This document shows positions 53,141 through 60,763 of a stretch of DNA of 64,000 bases, piece by piece. Where the stretch lies: assembly GCA_001708385.1 (NCBI GenBank), contig CP012388.1, forward strand, positions 1,922,001 to 1,986,000, read 5' to 3'. The DNA comes from Flavobacterium psychrophilum (GTDB lineage: Bacteria; Bacteroidota; Bacteroidia; Flavobacteriales; Flavobacteriaceae). The position numbers and the translations under genes were made by a program. Numbering within the stretch: the first letter of the stretch is position 1; each line of letters starts with the position of its first letter. Under the pieces are notes generated by a model. The model had not been told where the DNA came from, made no database searches, and saw only the letters and a list, made by a program, of their open reading frames with translations.

Positions 53141-53414
53141 CATTATTAGAAAAAATCTTTTTACCGAAAGAAACATAACAAACCTACTTATTTTAGATGA
53201 GTATACTGATGAGTTCCAATCTCTTTATGAAAAGAGCCTGAATCCTTTATGATTCGGTGCTACTCTACAGAAGGTGATTGCCAGCGTTGAGAAAGTTTTG
53301 AGGAATGGTTCAAAAGAGATTATAGAATCTGTTAAAACTTACCTCATACTTGAAGGTAGCCTTAAAGTTCTAACACAGCCTGGAGAATTAAATAAAGTAG
53401 ACTTTAAGCCATGA
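53137..53414 (+). pseudogene. Decayed small gene after the GIY-YIG gene
   Basis: An ATGA overlap starts MTLLEKIFLPKET, which stops at 53176-53178. One frame over, from 53175, coding-like sequence continues (ITNLLILDEYTDEFQSLYEKSLNPL), with a TGA at 53250-53252, and goes on in the same frame (FGATLQKVIASVEKVLRNGSKEIIESVKTYLILEGSLKVLTQPGELNKVDFKP) to a TGA at 53412-53414. The amphipathic, acidic composition looks like real protein. I infer a gene of about 90 residues broken by one frameshift and one stop. The family is not recognised. Confidence 0.4.
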
Positions 53415-53497
53415 AAGGAAATTATGAACAGCATCTGACATTTAAAGAGACCTTTCTAAGCCTCCTAAAACAAAAAGAAGCTGAAGTCAGCAACTAA
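53411..53497 (+). CDS. Possible 28-residue peptide
   Basis: The ATG at 53411 overlaps the preceding TGA (ATGA) and encodes MKGNYEQHLTFKETFLSLLKQKEAEVSN, a plausible helical peptide. It may be a real micro-ORF or the end of the decayed gene upstream. Confidence 0.25.
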   Translation: MKGNYEQHLTFKETFLSLLKQKEAEVSN

Positions 53498-53577
53498 AAG
53501 TAATCGCTTAATTCTCACCCATACCAGTCTATGATAATATAAAAGCTGCTATGGCAGGAGATTTCTATTTCTAACTG

Positions 53578-54552
53578 CTATTTTCTTACAGAGTCTAAAC
53601 TCTTTATATAAGCTTCAACTTTAACATCCGTAATACTATCCATTTGTTTCCATTTAGCCCTCATACTATCGAGTTGAACCTTAAACTTTGCAACATCGCC
53701 AGCTTCCCTATAGCTCTTAGTTTCAAAAAAAACATCTGTCTTAATAATTTTTACCGCCTGAACAGTCGTATCTTCCTTGCGCTCAACATTAACAAAAACA
53801 TAGAGGTCATTTAGATAGGCGATACGATATATGCAAGTAGAATCTTCTTCTTTCATACTTTCCAACAAGTTATGAGCATTTTCAATGTTCTGAGGCAGTA
53901 CAAACGCCTTATTAAAGTTAGATAACACATTAAAGAAAGCATATAAGACATATAGTGTAGTTAAAATGGATAATACACTCGTGCTGAATTTAAGCAACTT
54001 ACTGGCATGAATGTCTTCAGCTTTTAAATTGAATATTGCCATTAGAGCGGAAGAGAAAAAAAGCATAAAAGTTATGACAATTGCAATAATGATTGGGATC
54101 ATTACAACTTTAACAAAGTCTAAGTCATGGTACATAAACCTGTCTAACTTAATTAAGAAAAGCACTATACCACCACACAAACCAAGATAGCCAATAGTAG
54201 TAGCAATTCTTTCCCCTCTCGTTTTTTCCGAACTCTGTTCTATCTTCTCTTGGTTATCATTTTTTTTGAAGAATCTGTAGCCTATGTATATGAACATACC
54301 CCACAAACAAAGCCAAATCATTAATATAATACCATCGGAAAGAAGTTGGCTAATTGAAAAAAACCTTATATATGAAATAGACGTAGTTCCTAATGAGACA
54401 ACCTGCCATAGTCCACCTAACAAGGTTGGAATTAAGAGAATAATCGTTATATGTTCACTGACGAATTTAATATAACTTTTTATTTTTCCAATAAATCCGG
54501 AATCCTGTATTACTCCGGAAACTTCTTTATTTTCCTGACCACTCATAGACAT
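53578..54552 (-). CDS. Membrane protein of unknown function
   Basis: The ATG at 54552 is chosen; a TTG 24 bases upstream is possible but unlikely. The protein has about 324 residues with five transmembrane helices: HITIILLIPTLLGGLWQVV, GIILMIWLCLWGMFIYIGY, TTIGYLGLCGGIVLFLIKL, VVMIPIIIAIVITFMLFFSSALMAIF and SVLSILTTLYVLYAFFNVL. A C-terminal soluble domain of about 100 residues (YRIAYLNDLYVFVNVERKEDTTVQAVKII) follows. No family is recognised. It is the last gene of the element on this side and is insulated by a minus-strand terminator upstream of its start. Membrane proteins in defence cargo often act as pore or sensor components, but nothing here proves that. Confidence 0.75.
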   Translation of the reverse strand: MSMSGQENKEVSGVIQDSGFIGKIKSYIKFVSEHITIILLIPTLLGGLWQVVSLGTTSISYIRFFSISQLLSDGIILMIWLCLWGMFIYIGYRFFKKNDNQEKIEQSSEKTRGERIATTIGYLGLCGGIVLFLIKLDRFMYHDLDFVKVVMIPIIIAIVITFMLFFSSALMAIFNLKAEDIHASKLLKFSTSVLSILTTLYVLYAFFNVLSNFNKAFVLPQNIENAHNLLESMKEEDSTCIYRIAYLNDLYVFVNVERKEDTTVQAVKIIKTDVFFETKSYREAGDVAKFKVQLDSMRAKWKQMDSITDVKVEAYIKSLDSVRK

Positions 54553-54671
54553 ATATTTACATTTACAATAATACAAATAATCTTACATTATTATAAAAAT
54601 ATCCCATCCTAAATATCTATTATCATACAGAATAAGTTATTTCTTGTCATTTCTTACTATCCTTCCACACA

Positions 54672-54715
54672 AAAAAAAATACAAAAAAAAATATATAACG
54701 CACCTGCGTTATATA
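54672..54715 (-). terminator. Strong minus-strand terminator at the island edge
   Basis: TATATAACGCA (54692-54702) pairs with TGCGTTATATA (54705-54715). On the minus strand it is followed by two long T-runs (A-runs 54671-54691 on plus). It stops transcription arriving from the tRNA-Ser side before the element's last gene. Confidence 0.8.
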
Positions 54716-55006
54716 CTGTATTGAAATACACGCCTCCACCTCAAAAAGGAAAATGACAATAATTTGACTAGGTGGGTCAATTTAGAACAAAACTGCAAAA
54801 GAGTTTTGAACTTTTTTATATTGCCTCCGGCATGTGTGAGATACCCTATACAACAATATATACATTAATAGTTTGACATTCCCATAAAGACATATCCAAC
54901 TACGGGGATTTAACACAATAATACTTAAGCAAACACATTGTATCATAATATTTAAGCAATCGCGATATAATTCTATTTGCTGCCGTTCATACGTATATAA
55001 CAGAAC

Positions 55007-55030
55007 GTTGACTATATGTTGACTAATTTT
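55007..55030 (+). repeat. 24-bp direct repeat, tRNA-end copy (candidate arm-type sites)
   Basis: This is identical to 35997-36020: two GTTGACTA octamers 11 bp apart followed by ATTTT. It lies 53 bases inside the tRNA-side core. On the excised circle the two copies would flank the attachment core, as arm sites do. Confidence 0.85.
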
Positions 55031-55082
55031 AAATAAAAAAGCCCGCAATTAGCTATAAATAAGCTTAATGCAGACTTTTAAA

Positions 55083-55095
55083 GCAGAGAGGAAGG
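55083..55095 (-). repeat. tRNA-side attachment core
   Basis: GCAGAGAGGAAGG covers the 3' end of tRNA-Ser(GGA): discriminator G, the acceptor 3' strand and the first bases of the T stem. It is identical to 35855-35867. The tRNA stays intact. Confidence 0.75.
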
Positions 55096-55171
55096 GATTC
55101 GAACCCTCGATACCCTTGTGGAGTATACACACTTTCCAGGCGTGCGCCTTCGACCACTCGGCCACCTCTCT
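55084..55171 (-). tRNA. tRNA-Ser (anticodon GGA)
   Basis: This is an 88-base class II tRNA. The acceptor stem AGAGAGG/CCTCTCT has seven perfect pairs, and the discriminator is G. The D-arm is GGCCGAGTGGTCGAAGGC, the anticodon loop CTGGAAA gives GGA, there is a long variable arm, and the T-arm is GGGTTCGAATCCC. CCA is not encoded. It reads UCC/UCU serine codons. Its 3' end is the attachment site of the adjoining element. Confidence 0.97.
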
Positions 55172-55182
55172 AATTATGCGGG

Positions 55183-55190
55183 CAAAAATA
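55183..55190 (-). promoter_or_regulatory. tRNA-Ser promoter -7 box
   Basis: On the minus strand TATTTTTG matches TAnnTTTG exactly and lies 11 bases before the tRNA 5' end. No clear -33 element is visible. Confidence 0.5.
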
Positions 55191-55219
55191 GGTTATATAT
55201 ATGGATATAAAAAACTTAA

Positions 55220-56248
55220 TTATGACAATTCACCACGCAGCGATGATTCGAAAAGTGGTTTAAATTGTGCATCCGGTATTTGCTGTCCTAACAGGTACAT
55301 CATTTTTGTAATGGCTGCTTCGGTCGTTATATCTGCACCCGATATCACTCCTATTTCCTTAAGCATAGTGCTAGTTTCGTAATGCCCCATATTTACGCTG
55401 CCTCCGGAACATTGGGTTACGTTTACAACATGAAGTCCGGAATTAATAGCCTTTTGAAGTATGTTTATAAACCAGTCTTCAGATGGCGCGTTACCGCTAC
55501 CGTAGGTTTCTAAGACCAGTCCTTTCAATCCTGGTATAGCTACAATGGCAGACAATACTGCCTCGCTTATTCCCGGGAACATTTTCACAATAACCACATT
55601 AGAATCCATATCCATGCTAACTTTAAAGTCGGCATCGCCACTTGCAGGCAGCAAAAGGTCGTTGCTTACTTTAAGGTGAACGCCGCTTTCGGCAAGGGCA
55701 GGATAATTGGGTGCAGTGAAAGCATTAAAATGTTCGGCACTTATTTTTGTGGTACGGTTACCACGATACAGCTTGTACTCAAAGTAAAGGCATACTTCCT
55801 GAATTACAGGTTGATTCTTATGCCTTAACGAGGCTATCTGTATAGCTGTAATAAGATTCTCTTTAGCATCGGTACGCAAATCGCCAATGGGCAATTGAGA
55901 ACCTGTAAACACAACCGGTTTCTTAAGGTTCTCCAGCATAAAGCTGAGTGCTGATGCCGAGTATGACATGGTATCTGACCCATGAAGGATAACAAAACCA
56001 TCGAAATAATCGTAGTTGTTTTCTATTATAGAAGCGATCTTAACCCATTTAGACGCATCCATGTTTGATGAATCTATTGGCTTATCAAAAGATACTGTTT
56101 GTATAACGCAGTCCAGCTGTTTAAGTTCGGGGATGCGCTGAAGCAATTTTTTAAAATCGAATACCTTTAAGGCTCCGGTTTCAAAATTCTTAACCATACC
56201 AATGGTTCCGCCTGTGTAAACAAGTAAGATGTTTGGCTTAGATTGCAT
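55220..56248 (-). CDS. ansA: Type I L-asparaginase
   Basis: The protein has 342 residues without a signal peptide, so it is the cytoplasmic type. The first catalytic motif is YTGGTIG (residues 11-17) with nucleophile Thr 12 or 15 by family alignment. The second is LHGSDTMSYSASAL (Thr 93, Asp 92). PVVFTGSQLPIGDLRTDAKENL is typical of AnsA. It hydrolyses asparagine to aspartate and ammonia. The start overlaps the 3' end of the acyltransferase gene by 11 bases, so it is expressed with it. Confidence 0.94.
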   Translation of the reverse strand: MQSKPNILLVYTGGTIGMVKNFETGALKVFDFKKLLQRIPELKQLDCVIQTVSFDKPIDSSNMDASKWVKIASIIENNYDYFDGFVILHGSDTMSYSASALSFMLENLKKPVVFTGSQLPIGDLRTDAKENLITAIQIASLRHKNQPVIQEVCLYFEYKLYRGNRTTKISAEHFNAFTAPNYPALAESGVHLKVSNDLLLPASGDADFKVSMDMDSNVVIVKMFPGISEAVLSAIVAIPGLKGLVLETYGSGNAPSEDWFINILQKAINSGLHVVNVTQCSGGSVNMGHYETSTMLKEIGVISGADITTEAAITKMMYLLGQQIPDAQFKPLFESSLRGELS

Positions 56249-57374
56249 TCTCGTATTTCATTTTATTAACCACAGGATTTGCATACATAGCAAGAAAACC
56301 GTCTCTAATTATCTTGTTTTCTATGTCTATACGCATTTCAAGCCTTCTTTCAAAAAGCATCTTCTCCTTTTCGGTATAATGAGCCGCGAAATGATTGGTA
56401 TCATTAAGCAGATCGTAAGCAATATAGTTGGTAGGCCAAAGCTTGTAGGTCGTAATAATAGAGTCGTCTATTACCTGAGCCAGTGCCTGTATTTGTTTGT
56501 TCTGATTCTCGTTTTGAGCGGTAATGGCATCAAGCTCTTCTTCCAGTACTTCGCCAACAGAAATATGTATACGTTTCTTTTGCCCCATAATACCACTAAT
56601 AAGTGTGGTAAAATCTTCGTTTTTCTCTTTAATGTATACTTCGTCGTTAGCTTCTGCTATAAGCCTTGGCATCTTCAGCATATCGGTTGGGTCGTATTCG
56701 TAAGAAATTGAAACCGGAACAATTTTGATTTTCTTAAAATAGTCCATCAGGTTTTTTTCGTCAGATGCCATAGCAAGCATCTTAAGAACACCCTGCTGGG
56801 TAGTATCGTTACCATCTTTAGTACGCCCCTCACGCTGTGCTATCCATACCGAACGGTTTTCGCGCGATAGCAACTGGTAAATATACTCAGACATTAGTTT
56901 AGAACTTTGCAGCAATTCCCTTGGTGTAAGGCTGCGTTGTACCAGGAAGTTCCTGTTTAGGCGCGATAATGTATGTAAAAATGCTTTTTGCACAAGATTA
57001 TCGCCAATTGCAGAAGCCGTCATTATTAATCCGTGATCGTAAAGCGATACATTGATTAAAGACGTGTCTAATATGATATCCCTGTGGTTGGAAATAAACA
57101 GGTACGGAGTATGTTTGTCCAGCTTTTCGAACCCCGAAGTAGTAAGCCCGTCAGAACTTTTTTGCAATACCTGCTGAATGGCAGGATAAATAAAATTAAT
57201 CTGGAAATCTCTCTTAGAGTGTGTCTTCTTTAGCTGGTTAGCCCATACCTCATCTTCCACGTCCGGGAATGTGAAGCTCATGAGCGCCTTCATCATAGGG
57301 TGTTGTACTACACTGCATAGAGCCTCGTTAACCTCACTATCATAAAAAGGCCTTATATGATCAAATTTCGACAT
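56238..57374 (-). CDS. PlsC-like acyltransferase (glycerol-3-phosphate/lysophosphatidate type)
   Basis: The protein has 378 residues. The acyltransferase motif NHRDIILDTSLIN (His 97) is followed by VQKAFLHTLSRLNRNFLVQR and the glycine/arginine block IAQREGRTKDGNDTTQQGVLKML. These are the motifs of the PlsB/PlsC superfamily, in the version with a long C-terminal extension common in Flavobacteria. It probably adds acyl chains to glycerophosphate or a related lipid at the inner membrane. It is upstream of ansA in the same operon and 68 bases downstream of the tatD-like gene. Confidence 0.85.
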   Translation of the reverse strand: MSKFDHIRPFYDSEVNEALCSVVQHPMMKALMSFTFPDVEDEVWANQLKKTHSKRDFQINFIYPAIQQVLQKSSDGLTTSGFEKLDKHTPYLFISNHRDIILDTSLINVSLYDHGLIMTASAIGDNLVQKAFLHTLSRLNRNFLVQRSLTPRELLQSSKLMSEYIYQLLSRENRSVWIAQREGRTKDGNDTTQQGVLKMLAMASDEKNLMDYFKKIKIVPVSISYEYDPTDMLKMPRLIAEANDEVYIKEKNEDFTTLISGIMGQKKRIHISVGEVLEEELDAITAQNENQNKQIQALAQVIDDSIITTYKLWPTNYIAYDLLNDTNHFAAHYTEKEKMLFERRLEMRIDIENKIIRDGFLAMYANPVVNKMKYENAI

Positions 57375-57442
57375 GTACTTCTTTATGGTTAAAACAATTC
57401 ACAAATGAACAAAAAAATTATGAATTTAACGGATATTCTTTG

Positions 57443-58213
57443 TTAAATCCCGTAAACCTCTTTCGAGTTTTGGGTGGTAATTTCGGCGATCTTTTCTACC
57501 GGCAAATTATAAATTTCGGCAAGTTTTTCTGCCACCAGTAATGTATAGCTGCTCTCATTTCGTTTGCCCCTGTACGGCACAGGCGAAAGGTATGGCGAAT
57601 CTGTCTCTAATACAATGTGTTTCAGATCTATATCTGCTAAAAACTGATCTATCCTTCCGTTTTTAAAAGTAGCGACCCCTCCTATCCCTAATTTCATGTT
57701 GTAGGAGATGGCTTTTTGTGCCTGCTCAAAATCGCCCGTAAAGCAATGGAATATTCCATACAAACCGTCTCCCTTTTCACACTCCAGCACCTCAAAAACC
57801 TCGTTAAAAGCGTCGCGGCAGTGAATATTTATTGGCAGCTTATATTTTTTAGCCAGTTGAATCTGGTATTTAAACGCATGCTGCTGTTCTGCAAGTCGGG
57901 TTTTATCCCAATACAGGTCAATACCAATTTCCCCTACGGCAGCAAATTTACGGCTTGCCAATTCGCGCTCTACATGTGCCAGCTCTTCTTCATAATTTTC
58001 TTTTACATAAGTCGGGTGTAGCCCCATCATAAGAAAAACATTCTCTGGGTACTGTTCCTGCAGGCTGTACATCTGCTGTGTGTACGACGAATCTATAGAA
58101 GGCACAAACAGGCGTGTAACACCTGCATCAAAAGCGCGCTGCATCATGGCATCGCGGTCCTGCTGAAATTCTTCACTGTAAATATGGGTATGGGTATCGG
58201 TAAGGATCATCAT
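57443..58213 (-). CDS. TatD-family metal-dependent hydrolase
   Basis: The protein has 256 residues, the standard family length. Metal-binding motifs in order: LTDTHTHIYSEEF at the N-terminus, AVGEIGIDLYW (Glu), LPINIHCRDAFNEV (His), GIFHCFTGD (His) and VLETDSPYLSPVPYRGKRNE (Asp). TatD enzymes are Mg-dependent 3'-5' DNases with roles in DNA repair and degradation. It is the likely first gene of the tatD-acyltransferase-ansA unit. Confidence 0.95.
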   Translation of the reverse strand: MMILTDTHTHIYSEEFQQDRDAMMQRAFDAGVTRLFVPSIDSSYTQQMYSLQEQYPENVFLMMGLHPTYVKENYEEELAHVERELASRKFAAVGEIGIDLYWDKTRLAEQQHAFKYQIQLAKKYKLPINIHCRDAFNEVFEVLECEKGDGLYGIFHCFTGDFEQAQKAISYNMKLGIGGVATFKNGRIDQFLADIDLKHIVLETDSPYLSPVPYRGKRNESSYTLLVAEKLAEIYNLPVEKIAEITTQNSKEVYGI

Positions 58214-58280
58214 TGCAATTTTGGTCTGCTAAATTACAAAGTTGACCTGTCTTTTAATATAATTATATGATAATTTAAAG

Positions 58281-58288
58281 TATTTTTG
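58281..58288 (+). promoter_or_regulatory. Promoter -7 box for the retropepsin-like gene
   Basis: TATTTTTG matches TAnnTTTG exactly, 21 bases before the ATG at 58310. No clear -33 TTG at the right spacing. Confidence 0.4.
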
Positions 58289-58309
58289 AAATAAAGCAAA
58301 CCCTGAAAA

Positions 58310-58747
58310 ATGGAAAATTTATACGCCACATTACAAGATAAGGGCTACACCCGAATAAAATTTAAGCTATCTAAAACCCAGCATTTGCTGATTAAAGGAA
58401 AAATAAACGGTATTGAGGGCAATTTTATATTAGACACCGGAGCCTCTAACAGCTGTGTAGGATTTGAAGGCATTGAACACTTTGAGCTTTCGGCTACCGA
58501 TTCTGACACTAAAGCGGCAGGCGCCGGAGGAACAGGTATGCTTACTCAGACATCCTTAAAAAACAAGCTTAAACTGGGACGGTGGGCCAGCAAAAACTTC
58601 GGACTGGTAATTTTTGATATGTCGCACGTAAACGAGGCACTTCGCCAGTATAAGGCCAAACCTGTGCATGGCATTATTGGTGCCGATATACTTATGAAAG
58701 GCAAGGCAATTATTGATTATTATAATCATTGCGTTTATCTTAAATAG
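58310..58747 (+). CDS. Retropepsin-like aspartic protease
   Basis: The protein has 145 residues without a signal peptide. The catalytic motif is NFILDTGASNSCVG (Asp 42), of the clan AA type, and a second strand pattern ends in HGIIGADILMKGKAIIDY, as in retropepsin-like single-domain proteases that work as dimers. Substrate unknown; cytoplasmic by the absence of export signals. It is transcribed alone, with its own promoter box and a strong terminator. Confidence 0.9.
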   Translation: MENLYATLQDKGYTRIKFKLSKTQHLLIKGKINGIEGNFILDTGASNSCVGFEGIEHFELSATDSDTKAAGAGGTGMLTQTSLKNKLKLGRWASKNFGLVIFDMSHVNEALRQYKAKPVHGIIGADILMKGKAIIDYYNHCVYLK

Positions 58748-58782
58748 CATAAGAGTGTAAATAATCAAAGAATGATACTCCG

Positions 58783-58817
58783 GAACCCGCTATACTATTT
58801 AGCGGGTTCTTTTTTTC
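58783..58817 (+). terminator. Intrinsic terminator after the retropepsin-like gene
   Basis: GAACCCGCTA (58783-58792) pairs with TAGCGGGTTC (58800-58809), followed by eight T. Confidence 0.95.
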
Positions 58818-58819
58818 GT

Positions 58820-58827
58820 TAGATTTG
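58820..58827 (+). promoter_or_regulatory. Promoter -7 box for the next T9SS gene
   Basis: TAGATTTG matches TAnnTTTG exactly, 25 bases before the ATG at 58853 and right after a terminator. Confidence 0.5.
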
Positions 58828-58852
58828 TAACCAACCTTAAAATCAATAAATT

Positions 58853-60001
58853 ATGAAAAAACTTTTACTTTTTCTGCTTTTATCTACAGCAGGCTATGCA
58901 CAATTAAATATCCCCGAGTCACCAGACATTGTAGTGTGCGATACAGATGGAGATGGCATTACTACTTTCGACCTGACAATTCAAGATGCAGCTTTACTTG
59001 GCGGATTACCGCCTTCGCAATATAGTGTTGCTTATTTTGAAACAGAGAGTGAGGCTAATTTTAATGCAAACGCAATTTTCACTCCTGAAAACTATGTGAA
59101 CACAGTAGCTTTTTCACAATCGATCTACGCAAAAGTGCAAAGTATAACCGATGCCGATGAATTTGCAACTACCGAATTTAAGCTTATTGTGAACACCGCA
59201 CCTGTTTTAGTGAATATACAGCCATTAATAGCTTTCGATAACGAACTGCCTTACGAAGACTTAACAACACAGGTAAACCTTACAGCTTATATTGAAGAAT
59301 TGGCAAGCGACATGAATATTGAAGGAGTAATTATTAATTTTTATACTTCATTAGAAGATTCTCAAAATAACACCAACCCAATTTTAAGTGCTAATACTTA
59401 TTCAGTTACCGAAGAAGACACCATATTTTACGTGATACAAAACGCTGAAGGGTGTTCTTTTAGTAGCAGCTTTACGTTAATAGTGCTTCCCGGAGATTAT
59501 GAGACTCCTGCCCCTATTGCTCCTGTAGCATTGACATTTACCGAAGGCGATACTCTTGGAGATATTGAACTTGAGGGGGAAAACATACTATGGTACAGTA
59601 CCGATGGCACAATCACATTACCTCCTGACCCTGACGCAGACGCGCTACCATCTACTACAGTACTTGAAGACGGAAAAACATATTATGCAACTCAAACTGT
59701 CTATGGAATAGAAAGCAACGACCGCCTGCCTGTAACAGTAAACTTTACACTGGGACTTGATAATATTGCTTTCAAAGAACTTCAATATTTTCCTAATCCG
59801 GTTAAAAATAGTATCACAATTAACAATAACAATGAAATTGAATCTGTTACAATACTTAACAGTTTAGGGCAGACATTAAATTCTACAATTGTTAGAGGCG
59901 GTAATATAGAAGCGGATCTATCTTATTTATCAAGCGGAATTTATTTTATAAAACTCGCTTCGGGCAATCATTACAAAACCCTTAAGATAATTAAAGAATA
60001 A
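58853..60001 (+). CDS. T9SS type A sorted protein with surface-protein modules
   Basis: The protein has 382 residues. Signal peptide MKKLLLFLLLSTAGYAQ. The first mature module (IVVCDTDGDGITTFDLTIQDAALLGGLPPSQYSVAYFETESEAN, to about residue 115) is the same CDTDxDGxxxFDL unit found in the giant type B proteins. A second such unit and a Cys-free third unit follow. The last ~75 residues are a type A sorting domain (LQYFPNPVKNSITINNNNEIESVTILNSLGQ ... LSYLSSGIYFIKLASGNHYKTLKIIKE). It is a short relative of the giant adhesins, exported by T9SS. Ligand unknown. Confidence 0.88.
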   Translation: MKKLLLFLLLSTAGYAQLNIPESPDIVVCDTDGDGITTFDLTIQDAALLGGLPPSQYSVAYFETESEANFNANAIFTPENYVNTVAFSQSIYAKVQSITDADEFATTEFKLIVNTAPVLVNIQPLIAFDNELPYEDLTTQVNLTAYIEELASDMNIEGVIINFYTSLEDSQNNTNPILSANTYSVTEEDTIFYVIQNAEGCSFSSSFTLIVLPGDYETPAPIAPVALTFTEGDTLGDIELEGENILWYSTDGTITLPPDPDADALPSTTVLEDGKTYYATQTVYGIESNDRLPVTVNFTLGLDNIAFKELQYFPNPVKNSITINNNNEIESVTILNSLGQTLNSTIVRGGNIEADLSYLSSGIYFIKLASGNHYKTLKIIKE

Positions 60002-60017
60002 CACACTAAATTGTAAG

Positions 60018-60048
60018 AAATCCCGTTTTAAAACAACGGGATTTTTTT
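60018..60048 (+). terminator. Intrinsic terminator after the T9SS type A gene
   Basis: AAATCCCGTT (60018-60027) pairs with AACGGGATTT (60035-60044), followed by T. Confidence 0.9.
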
Positions 60049-60098
60049 ATACCTTATAATCATCAGCCAATTACCCCACTACTAATTTCATTCCCACC

Positions 60099-60392
60099 AT
60101 GAAAAAGTTACTTAAAAACCTCTTTCAAAAAGGTAGCTGTACAGCTACTTTTAAAATAGGCAACCCAAAAAACCTTACCGCAATAGATAACAACAGTGAC
60201 GGCTTTGCTGTTTTTAACCTTTACACTAACAACGATGCCGTACTAGAGGGACTTGACATTACGCAGTATACGGTACATTATTTTGAGTCGGAAGAAATGG
60301 CTATAACTAACATAGCACCACTTGAGGAAGCATGGAGCTACTACAATATAAAACCACATACAGAAATTATCTATGTTAGGGTGACTGATTAA
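60099..60392 (+). CDS. Orphan single surface-protein module without export signals
   Basis: The protein has 97 residues. From residue ~25 it is one copy of the module used in the giant T9SS proteins (LTAIDNNSDGFAVFNLYTNNDAVLEGLDITQYTVHYFESEEMA ... EIIYVRVTD). In front is only MKKLLKNLFQKGSCTATFKIGN, which is not a signal peptide, and there is no sorting domain. It starts about 50 bases after a terminator. It may be a remnant of a larger gene, a cytoplasmic use of the module, or a mis-started frame. Confidence 0.6.
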   Translation: MKKLLKNLFQKGSCTATFKIGNPKNLTAIDNNSDGFAVFNLYTNNDAVLEGLDITQYTVHYFESEEMAITNIAPLEEAWSYYNIKPHTEIIYVRVTD

Positions 60393-60763
60393 AAAAATCG
60401 TTCTGCTTATGCAGTAAGCTCATTTACTATTACAACACTAACTGATAAAAAAGTTAACAAATATGAACTTTTGTTCTAATATAACAAATCCAATATTAAT
60501 TAAAAGTTAATTATTCACTTCTTGTGATAAAATGATCGTTTTTCAACAAAAAACTCATCATCAACAACTTAACCAAACAACCAATGTTAAGAAAATTTTA
60601 ACTTAAGACTTTACTTACATCGGTTTTATGTGTCATTCAAAGAATATTTAGAGATTGTAAACTTTACTTTTTTACATTCGTCAGGCAGTTAAACAACAGT
60701 AAAATGCTAGCTATCTGACGTTTATCTACAAAAGAATTGAACCAATCAAAATCTAATTATTTT
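60393..60763. other. AT-rich intergenic region before the lipoprotein gene
   Basis: These 371 bases hold no convincing gene. CGTCAG (60679-60684) and CTGACG (60715-60720) form a short inverted repeat just before the lipoprotein start. A one-mismatch -7 box, TACATTCG (60673-60680), overlaps it. The TTG before it is too close for the usual spacing. Confidence 0.4.

Larger units (their letters stand above)
35855..55095. mobile_element. Integrated element of about 19.2 kb at the 3' end of tRNA-Ser(GGA)
   Basis: A tyrosine recombinase gene lies at one end and a tRNA gene at the other. The 13-bp sequence GCAGAGAGGAAGG, the tRNA 3' end, is present at both ends (35855-35867 and 55083-55095). A 24-bp direct repeat lies just inside each end. 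The gene set is accessory: recombinase, HTH excisionase-like protein, Rep-like protein, type I restriction-modification, McrBC, TIR-like ATPase, GIY-YIG protein. No structural phage genes, relaxase of a known type or type IV secretion genes are visible, so it is a mobilisable or satellite-like element rather than a phage or a self-transmissible ICE. The exact crossover point within the 13 bp cannot be set. Confidence 0.8.

Noticed and set aside
35855..55095. Element, tested as a complete prophage or self-transmissible ICE
   Set aside because: No capsid, tail, terminase, relaxase of a known type or type IV secretion genes are visible, so it was called an integrated element only.
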